DNA from: Ananas comosus
Lineage: Eukaryota > Streptophyta > Magnoliopsida > Poales > Bromeliaceae
Reading direction: 5' to 3'
Length of the DNA: 64,000 bases
Assembly: GCF_001540865.1 (NCBI RefSeq)
Contig: NC_033645.1
Location: forward strand, 1,978,773 to 2,042,772
In this document: one piece after another, positions 55,500 to 64,000 of the stretch
How the letters are laid out: each line of letters begins with the position of its first letter
How positions within the stretch are numbered: the stretch's first letter is position 1
Translations under genes and position numbers: made by a program
Notes under the pieces: generated by a model
What the model was told of the DNA's origin: nothing
Databases searched by the model: none
What the model saw: only the letters and a program-made list of their open reading frames with translations

Positions 55500-58400
55500 T
55501 TAATCTTGAATAACACCTCCACAGAATCTCCAAGAACTATCGACTTGCCTTTTGAGTGTATACTGCACTCTGTATGAACTGCAGTTAAAGAAGAAACAAA
55601 AAGTTCAATATAAATAGAATATTGTTTTATTTAAGGATGATATACAAAAGATCGGTTCTGGATAAGACCTGTAGTAACTTGGATGTTTTGGCTGAGACTC
55701 CTCAACAAGCTCTGCGGCTTCCTCAATGACAGCCTCAATCTCGGCCATCTCACAATCGCCTCCGTCTGATAAAATTTCAGCGCGTAGGATAGAAAGCTGC
55801 AGCAAAACGAACTTCCAAAAGCTGTTTTGAGCTTTTGCTGAATTCGCCAATTCTTGCCACTGCCCACGTGAAGAAAAAACAAAATCAACACTGAAAAAAG
55901 ACTACTCAGGAGTGCCACTAGAGCAAGGACCTAGAGCTTCTGCCGAAGTGATGTCTGAAGAAGCACAATTAGCCTTTTCATTAAAGTATCCCCTACAACT
56001 TCCCAATAAATTAGAAGCAGCAGGTCCAAACTAGACCAGCTTTCGGAGTGTAGAAACTTATTTCAGCTTCCCACCACAGCAAAAGCTTCAAATTTTTAAT
56101 TATCAAATGCTTGACTGTCGCCTCAGAGAAGTGTATAAACCTTTCTTTTTACCTTGAAGAGCATTGATTCATCAAGAACCCCAGAGAGTGTCTCAACTTG
56201 ATGATTAGGGCCTAGCGCCTCAGCTTTAAGGTCCTGCCACTGCTTCACCAGTGCTTCTGCTTCTTCTAGATCCATGCTTCTTTTATGCAGCATAATGCCA
56301 GTCGCACTGGCCGAAGGAGAGGACTTCTCTGTGGACCAAATATTTTGCAGAGGCCCCACATTTGATGGGCAATGTTTGTCGCCTAGCCTAAGCACCATTA
56401 ATAGCTTCCCAAGTGGATTCCAAAAATTCCTGCTAATAAAAGGAGTGTTTTTGGAGCTTGATGGCCAAGTCACAGTTGATGCAAAGGCTTCTGCTTCCCT
56501 TTTTGGGTGGGTGGTGGGCCATTTATATGCCACTTTAGTGTGCCCTAACTGCATACTCACCAGCTTAAATGTACCCAACAGAATACACCCCATGACGGCA
56601 CTATATGTGAGCTTTCCTGCTATATCTCCTGTCTCGAACCAGCTTTTCCAAGCTTTACTATGAGGAAAACTAGGCTTTCTTTTAAGTTGTTGTGCAGGGC
56701 TGCCGTTACCACTCGACTTGTCCAAAGCCGATGGGATTTCCAAATTAGAAGGTGTCAGCTGCTTTACTGCTTCCGGTAGCTGTCTACTAAAATTTGAGGC
56801 CTGCTCCCTTGGTGCTTTATTGTGACGTAAAAGACTATATGAAGGCAATTGAGAGCTCGAAGAAGGGAAGGGCTTGGCACTTGCAAGTTTTTGCTTTGTG
56901 CCACTGAAAATCCGCTTTGGGGCACCAAAATAGTTGGCCTAAGATTGAAGGGGAAAACAGGAGAAAATATTCAAAATTTTCATCCAAAGGACAGCAGGAT
57001 TATAGTGTATCTGAGAGAACTCACCAAAGAAGGGGAGCAATCTCGTGTGTCGGGAAATACAGAAAGAACAGCATCCTTCAGCCAGATTTCCTGGTAAATT
57101 TCAGCAGGTCGTCTGGCATAAGAGAATTGCAATCTTAAGGCAAGCTCTCTGATCAGTCATGTTATGTTTATACTTCATAGAAATTCACCCAGATTTTCAC
57201 ATGCTAAACAATGCACCTTTTTTGCCTCAAAACCAGTTATAGGAAAAAACAAAGTCTAAGTGATCAAATTATATAAAGCAAAACAAAATAATTGAACCGC
57301 TCACATTGTTCCATTGTAGTTAGTAATACTAGATGCTGGAAGAAGGTACAGTGAGTAGTGACTTGCACTGCTTTATTATGACCAAGGGACCATCAGTTAC
57401 ATAAGGAAATCAATATGGAATATCATAAAGTGTGATAATGCCTATACTTAGAGAAGCCTAAGAGGTTTCACAATATAATATAAAGATAGGACTTCAACAT
57501 AAATAGGAATCGCAAACACCAAAAATTTAAAAAAAGGAAAGATCTGAGCCCAGGAATTAAATTTTAACTACTTAAATATTGTAACATTAATTTTGGTGGG
57601 TCTCATCACCTCTCACCACTAATATTCAACAAACCTTAAAATTATTGTAACATTAAGTTTGGTGGGTCTGATCACGTCTCACCACTTATATTCAACAAAT
57701 CTAACTGGCAACAGCTGACAGTGGGATATACATAAAGCAGCCACTCTGTTTTGGACTGAGAAGCTAGACAATAAAGGAAGGCTTGAATTTCAAGGAAAAA
57801 GATGGATTGGTAGACATTCACAGCTCAATGTGTCTGTTTGTATATTTTATTTGCCCCTGTTTATTAAAGGACCAAATATTCAGATAGCTGTGCCAATCAC
57901 TAGTAGAATCGTGTTTCTATTGGCCATTTTTTCCTATAAGAACAAACCCCTTCACCCATGCAAAATCCACAAACTAATCTTTATTTTTTCTGTTTAAAAC
58001 CATAAGGAGTTGCTTGCATGAACTACCACTTAAATATGTATAGCTTTATAAATCAGGGGAGTTCAGATAGCAAAGCGATCTTTGCATAAAAAAACAAACT
58101 AGAAACTTATAACTTTGCCTTTTAGAAGGTAATAGCACATATCATGTAGCCTACCAGTGTACGATGGATAGATTCTTTGTCCTTTTCCTCTTTTCTTTTA
58201 ACTAATCCAGAAATCTGTGAGTTGGAGTTTCCATTGACCTCAAGCTGCCGAAACTTTTCAAGAACCACTGCCCCATCCTCCTGAACAATAATAATTAGTA
58301 CTTGAAATATATAAGGGCAGAACTATCAAAGAACTGGTAGGTTTTACGTTACCTGTCCAAGAAGAAACAAGCAGAAAGACTCTTCAAATTTCAAGTCCAT

Positions 58401-61026
58401 ACCATCCGATGCAATTAAACACTCGATGATGCTCTTTGCTTTTGATATCTGTATATGGTACCCCAAAAAAATTACAAACTTATGATACCGTAACTATGTG
58501 CATAAATGACTATAATAAGCTACAAAAACATACCATCTCTGTTTGCCGTGTTGAAAATCCATAGGAAATGTGGGCAAGCACTACCGTATAAAAGCAGTTG
58601 AAATCAACAATGCCACGTTGGTTCTGAGACTCCAACGATTTTTTGTTTTTCCGAATATTGGCTAAGGCATCCCAAGAAAGAAGATCAATTATTTCAGCAG
58701 CCATCAACTTGTTCATTGCCTGGTTCAAGAAACAAGGCCAGTCTTGAACTCTACAGGAGGATTCAACATCCAATCCCTGTCTAAGTAATTCACGCAAGGC
58801 TGCTATTGCCCCTCGCCTACGTTCAGCATTATCAGGTATATGAGGCATGCTTAGTAGCTCTAATGTGCAAGCAGGTGCAAGCTCTTCTAGTGATTCTTCT
58901 ATCTGGAATCATCCAAAAACAGACAAACAGTTGGTTGGTGCCCGTACATACATCTTCACGTAAAAATCATCTATTCAAGATGTACCCTGGAAGAACTGAA
59001 TTTTGATATATATACCTCTTGATAAGTGTGATCTTTTATGGAAATACCAGCACCTAATACAAGATGGCTTTGTATTAAAAAAATATTAGATATTGTTATT
59101 TCTGCAAGCATAAGGATATACATGCAAGTGATTAAGTTTTTGAAATTCAGATTTTCCAGGGAGACATATGTTAATAGATAATTTTGCAGTGATAACTATG
59201 TAAAAGTATCTAGTTTAAATATGAAAAAACTAGATGAACATAGAGAAAGAATATTTGCCAGATATATGCCTGTGCAAGCAGGGGCATTTTCTCTAAAGAA
59301 ATTTTGCTCCTTAGAAGATACTGAGCTCGAGCTAGAGCTTCAAACCCTTCTGATACTTTGCTCTTCTCAAAACCACTCTTTGCAATTGAGCACTGCAAGA
59401 ACAAAAAAGAAATATATCAGAAGTTCAATCAAATTTGAAAATACAATTCTATCCACACTGATTAGGTACGTTTTCTTACTTCTGCTAGTGCCATGGAGAG
59501 AAGCAAGTCATGAACATACGGTTTGGAATCGGGAAGTTTTAGAGCTGCACGGCCAATTTCTAACACCAATTTCTCTTCTCCAACCTGCACTTACATTCTC
59601 ACCATGAATACTACAGATGTCATCTTAATAATACAGATACAAATTATCAATTCTGATGCTACAATTACTAAGGTGTGCTTCACAGCATTCCATTTGTCTA
59701 ACATACTATGCATACATAATTAAGAGGTTCTCAAATGAAAAAAATTCTCAAGATATTTGACACAAGTTATCGTTAAGAATGGTTTCTCCCTTCAAATATG
59801 CACAAATATATCTTACAGAGAAGCAGAATCTTAAAGGTGATTCATTTTTTTCTTCTTTTCCTTTTATCTTTGGATGATAAAGCTTTCTATGAAATGTTAC
59901 CTCTTGTAAAATGCATAGTGCACCAGGTAACCATGTCCAAGGAATACAAAGAGAAGATCTTGGTGGAACATTTTCCTTTATATTGCCAGCATACTCAGGT
60001 TCAAAGAGAAGTTTATCCCTCACATCCATCAACAGATCCTTTCAACCAGCAATGAGCAACAAATTGGCAACTTTCCTACAAAAGAAGAACATATAATGAC
60101 CAAAAACTAGAATAATTTCCAAAGCTACCTGCCGGGACACCGACACCTCTGCTGTGTATCCATCTTCAATCCCCATATTTTTCAACTCCATTGCCGCTTT
60201 CACAATCTCATCCTTCTCAGCCTTTTCAGAAACGCCTAAAATCTGCAGGTTTATTTGAAAAAGAATGTGGTCAATATATATAAGAGTGTGACACGAAAAG
60301 ATTGTAAGAAAAGAAAAGATTTACATATGGTTTTTTTGATGATTAACAATGACATTAAGCTTAACAAATATGCGATGGATACCAGAGAGAAAAAAAAAGG
60401 AATCAAGCATCACCACAATCACAAAGTTTACATTAGGCAACAGATTGAAAATCTTATTTATAGGATCCTTCACTTCAACTCAGTTAGGAACAAGCCAAAG
60501 AAGCAGCAAAGGTGCGTAAATTCAAATTAAATAGCATCCAGCTCACGGTGTCTATACATTTACGTAATGGCACTGATATTAGTAAACTATGAACTGTAAT
60601 TAAAATGTGCTTATGATTCTTCCTTCTGACAGGATTATAGCCATTCCAATCACAGAGGTCGTCAAAAGGGATACAGATCCCGCAAACAATAATTTGTCGA
60701 AATAATTATAGCGACTAATTAACTAAAAAGTAATTAAACCAAACCCTAACCTGATAGCAAGTGACCGGAATCTCCAGAGTGGAGCAGATCCTCCCGGTTT
60801 CCGCCGCCGGCGCCTCCGACACCTTCGACCTCGCACGCCGAGAAACCTCCCGGAATCCGGAGCCGGGCTTCGTCCCCGTCACCTCCTTCCGATCTCCGCC
60901 GTGGCCCCTACCGGCGAGAGAGACCAATCCACGGCACACGGGCCTTCTCCGCCGCTCCTCGAGCACGCCATTGCCGAAGCTCCCGCGGTGCAACGAGGAG
61001 GAAACCACGAGGTGAGCCGACGCCAT
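55500..61026 (-). CDS. PARC6: Chloroplast division protein PARC6/CDP1 (822 aa)
   Basis: Exons: 61026-60751, 60242-60129, 60038-59901, 59584-59480, 59392-59270, 58902-58534, 58448-58353, 58280-58155, 57090-57025, 56938-56153, 55859-55669, 55578-55500, total 2,469 nt in frame. The protein is an ARC6 paralogue of the inner envelope that works with FtsZ and PDV proteins to place the plastid division ring. The N-terminus looks like a transit peptide. A J-like region follows without a visible HPD. The conserved ERRRGAIAALRELLRQGLDVE block and WLKDAVLSVFPDTRDCSPSL mark the ARC6/PARC6 family. One membrane segment lies at about 581-600. The C-terminal IMS domain has DESML-K-WQELA and ends SWRFCGGVIQD, which favours PARC6 over ARC6. 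The start is the ATG at 61,026; an upstream TTG is not needed. Intron 5 appears to use a GC donor (59,269-59,268). Confidence 0.94.
57578..57703. repeat. Direct repeat, 66-bp period, PARC6 intron 8
   Basis: ATTGTAACATTAATTTTGGT at about 57,578 and ATTGTAACATTAAGTTTGGT at about 57,644 start two copies of about 60 bp. They share GGTGGGTCT and TCTCACCACT blocks. The repeat is intronic, with several mismatches between copies. Confidence 0.85.
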
Positions 61027-61157
61027 TGCCAATGCCGAAAACCCTAATCAGCTCGCCGCTACCATCCTTCTCTCGGCCCTCTCCTCCCTCGCTCCCATGG
61101 CGGTGTGGCGGGGATGGGGTGAAGCGAGATCGATTAAAACAACGTCAGGAGGAGATG

Positions 61158-61180
61158 TAGGGTTAGGGTTAGGGTTTCAG
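61158..61180 (-). promoter_or_regulatory. Triple telomere-like repeat upstream of PARC6
   Basis: On the minus strand the stretch reads GAAACCCTAACCCTAACCCT, i.e. AAACCCTAA followed by two more CCCTAA units. It lies about 135-150 bp upstream of the start codon, in the likely promoter or leader. Function is inferred. Confidence 0.5.
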
Positions 61181-61369
61181 ATTCCTCCATTGTCGGTTGT
61201 GGTTTCGGAGATTCGGGGGTGGGGAAAAGAGAAAGCGCCAGTGTCGGAGCAGAGAGAAGGGATTAGAATTTGGAAAAGAGGGAGAGAGATAGAGCAAAAT
61301 TAAGAGGGCGACGAAAAAAAGGAAAAAGGGTTAAAAGAGAGAGAGAGAAGTTACCTAATGAAAAGAAAA

Positions 61370-61685
61370 AATTTCAAAAGCCACCCCTATAGTTCCACAC
61401 TTTTTTAATTTAATATTTTATAATTTGAAATATATTAATTTAGTATCATATATTTTATTTTTTTATTATTTATTTTACTAATTTATTTTGTTTAATCAGT
61501 GACAAAGTTAAAATTTAAGGCTACAAAAGAAAATATTCAATAAACCTCATTTTTATATATAATTTAATAAAATATTAACAGAGAATCTGACTAAAAAAAA
61601 TAAATGATTTACACTTTAAATCAAAAGGTACTAAAATAATAAAATACGAAATTATAAGAGTGGTATTTAAAGTTTATCCTACCGA
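61370..61685. repeat. Decayed copy of the fold-back family seen at 1-330
   Basis: The left end AAAATTTCAAAAGCCACCCC resembles the inverted right end of the element at 1-330. The next units (CCACACTTTTTTAATTTAAT and so on) align with its CACTTTATCACTTTAGTACC units after many C/G-to-A/T changes. The right arm (about 61,590-61,680) is the inverted counterpart, ending GAGTGGTATTTAAAGTTTAT. Confidence 0.6.
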
Positions 61686-63056
61686 AAATAAAGCGGATCC
61701 TATTTACCTTTTGTGTAAACAGTCTAAAAATATGTTGATTGGTAACCAAATTTTGGGCATGACTTACTTTTTTAATATTTTTTAAAATCATAATTGACAT
61801 TTTTATGTTTGAAGAAATGAGTTTAGGGAAGGGATATTATTTAGGTTATTCTCTTTAAAACAAAAAAATTAAAACTTTTCATTAGGATTTCTTTTTCTAG
61901 GTGCCTGTGCATTAATAGAAAGATTCTTCACAATACCGATAAAATTATAAATTTAAAAAAAAAGAAAAAAAAACTAGACATGCATATGAGAGTTCTTCCG
62001 ATGGCCGTGGACTCCGCACCATGCAACACCATCTCCGCCGCCGCTGCCGCCGCCGATTCGTCCCTGCAGGGGCATATCAACCCCTCGACCCCTACGAACT
62101 GAGAGTTCTTCCAATGGCCGTGGATTGTGTTGAATACGACGCCATTTATGCAGGTGCAAGATGCGAGATCGCATGGTGCGGAGGTTGCAGAACGGTGACG
62201 CACGTCCTGGTAAATCAGTGCGGTGCCGTTTTCCAGATATGTATGATACGTGGGTTCGGATTCGGAATTTCGAGCTGTTCTCTGCAGCTCCGGTGAAGTG
62301 ATAACATTAGGTATCTATAAAAGGAAAAAAAATAAAAAAAAAAATTTAGCGGTAGCATAAGTTGCAAGAGTGAGTATGCACCGTACGGGAACTAGTATCG
62401 AATGTCTCCTGCATGAAACACACCTCAGGTCTTGGACTCACCCTTTGGACCCAAATGTGCGCACTCCCAGAGTCCCAGTTCACTGGAACTCAGAACCGGA
62501 GTTCCGCAATGAGACGCGCACAAACAATTATGCCCACGCAAGCAATGCTGTGGCTTCCCAGCTGTGTACTTAACACGAAAAAGCACAAAAACACATGGGA
62601 ACACGAACCCTTTCAATGTCCAGGAACATTAAGAGCTACACATCAACACATATCACATGGAATAAATTGCACATATCACTTTAAGTTTCTTTTTTTTGAT
62701 ACCATCTCTCTCCATGCATTCCTGCTGGCTTCGATATCTGGGAGAATTCAACGAGTGGGAGTCATTTTTCCTGCACCTAATTTGGAATGACATAAATTGC
62801 AATTCAATTTAAATCAAGTAGGATGAAGTAAAAAAATAGTGCACCGGCTATCGACCTTGACTATGAAACTGTCTCACTCCTTGAAAATATTTTTCCCTCG
62901 AAAAGATCATGAGTTGCATTTCATGAAAAGATCTAAACATTGGTGGGACAAATCAGTGGAAAAGATAAGTTGTCATCAGTACACAACAAATCCCTAACTT
63001 CGCAAATTTGGGTAACTCATAACTCACACCAACACTGCATGTTGTATTACCTCCTC

Positions 63057-63651
63057 TTAACAGCAGGCAGGCTGTGTTGAGGACTCGATATGGAGTTCAA
63101 ACCTGTTGAAGAAAGTAAAAGCTGCAGTAAACTCAATTACGAATGATCCTGAAAAAGAGAGCGGTAAAGAAAAGGGAAAAACTGCATACTTCCTGTCATA
63201 TTTCCTGTTCGCACATCATGTGTCTAGCATTCCATCAGGAATCACTAGAATAACTTCTAATAATCACTAAAAGAGGATGGAGATCGTAAATTCTTCGTAT
63301 CCTATGTAAATCCAAAATGATTAAAGAGTTGATATGATCGAAATTCTGTACAGTGCAGATTCAACTTGAAAAGGCATCAACAATATAACCCAAAAATAAA
63401 AAAAAAAAAAAATCTAATGAAAAAAAGTTAAAATGTTTCGATAATGTTTGATCCAACATCAAATCCAAGACGAAAGAACTGAAATAAACACAGCTATTCA
63501 CCGATCTCTTCCCCCGTGTTCTCTTGCAGCTCAGAAATGGATCAACAGATTCCCACACTTCCACCAAGATCAAAAACATAGGAAACCAAATAGCACTTTA
63601 GACTCCTAATTATATTTAACAGTACCTTGGAGGATGTAGGTGAAAGTCATC
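63057..63651 (-). CDS. Possible last two exons of an unidentified minus-strand gene
   Basis: Candidate exons are 63,651-63,626 (26 nt) and 63,102-63,057 (46 nt), joined by a GT-AG intron with good borders and matching phase. Together they read DDFHLHPPR followed by FELHIESSTQPACC and a stop. The C-terminal Cys-Cys could be a lipidation site, as in some small GTPases, but I do not recognise the protein. Upstream exons would lie partly beyond the window. The evidence is splice logic and reading frame only. Confidence 0.3.
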
Positions 63652-64000
63652 CTGCAGGAGCAAACGATTCAGAGGAGGATCAATATAAATAAATAAATAA
63701 ATAAATGCAGTAATAGCAGAAATGTAGAAGAGAATATGCACAAGCAGTATATATGGACTGAAATTTAGGGAACAATTTAGAAATCTTTACAACAAACTCA
63801 AATCCCGAAATCAATGCAGCAAGCGTCCAAAGAGACGGTGTCAAATGATTAGCGAGATAGGGAAAGCTTAAAACTTGAGGCATAATGTTATCAATAAGTG
63901 AATGTCTAATTCCTTCAGATGGTATGAAATAGTGGAGGTAGTAGGTAACAAGGATAAAACAACGAATATAATTTAAAGAGATATCAGAGAAGATTATTCT

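Larger units (their letters stand above)
61027..63056. other. Spacer upstream of PARC6
   Basis: The PARC6 leader and promoter lie at 61,027-61,370. After that comes a decayed fold-back element (61,370-61,685) and then AT-rich DNA. A GC-richer patch at 61,980-62,300 carries a short duplication (GAGAGTTCTTCC-ATGGCCGTGGA near 61,987 and 62,101) and a 91-codon plus-strand ORF that I do not recognise. The stretch 62,300-63,050 shows nothing I can name. Confidence 0.5.

Noticed and set aside
61030..61032. TTG as the start codon of PARC6, two codons upstream
   Set aside because: A standard ATG in good context at 61,026 gives a normal transit peptide, so a non-ATG start is unnecessary.

Overview
The window is nuclear DNA of a flowering plant. 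It holds six complete, multi-exon, single-copy-type housekeeping or organelle genes, with AT-rich, repeat-strewn introns and spacers between them. First exons are much more GC-rich than the rest (sacsin, STT3, PARC6, carboxypeptidase). That points to a monocot, and the repeat content reminds me of a commelinid such as pineapple; the species is only a guess from memory. I rebuilt each gene by hand from splice signals and reading phase. All six models close in frame with lengths expected for their families.

Layout: 1-3,480 repeat-rich spacer; 3,655-22,797 (+) a 13-exon sacsin-like giant with a C-terminal RING finger (4,735 aa); 22,798-30,293 AT-rich convergent spacer with repeats and a few unproven minus-strand exon candidates; 38,402-30,294 (-) HUA2/HULK PWWP-CID protein (11 exons, 1,403 aa); 40,468-42,434 (+) plastid J-domain/ferredoxin protein DJC76 (4 exons, 470 aa); 49,667-43,931 (-) oligosaccharyltransferase catalytic subunit STT3B (6 exons, 731 aa); 50,743-54,781 (+) serine carboxypeptidase-like enzyme (10 exons, 496 aa); 61,026-55,500 (-) chloroplast division protein PARC6 (12 exons, 822 aa). 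The last two exons of a further minus-strand gene may lie at 63,057-63,651.

The genes alternate in direction, making divergent pairs (HUA2/DJC76, STT3B/carboxypeptidase) and convergent pairs. They do not form one pathway: they cover protein quality control, RNA processing and flowering, plastid redox chaperoning, ER N-glycosylation, secreted proteolysis or acyl transfer, and plastid division. Four of them (sacsin-RING, HUA2, SCPL and DJC76) recall the Arabidopsis chromosome 5 neighbourhood At5g23110-At5g23240, so part of the window looks like an ancient syntenic block.

The most interesting non-genic content is a set of non-autonomous transposons: a SINE with a perfect 17-bp target-site duplication, a Mutator-type MITE with a perfect 10-bp duplication inside an STT3B intron, and a fold-back family made of alternating short units. 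Other points are two apparent GC-AG introns, a (TA) tract of about 330 bp, and a sacsin third repeat that has lost its ATP-binding residues. I see no new defence-like or operon-like system.
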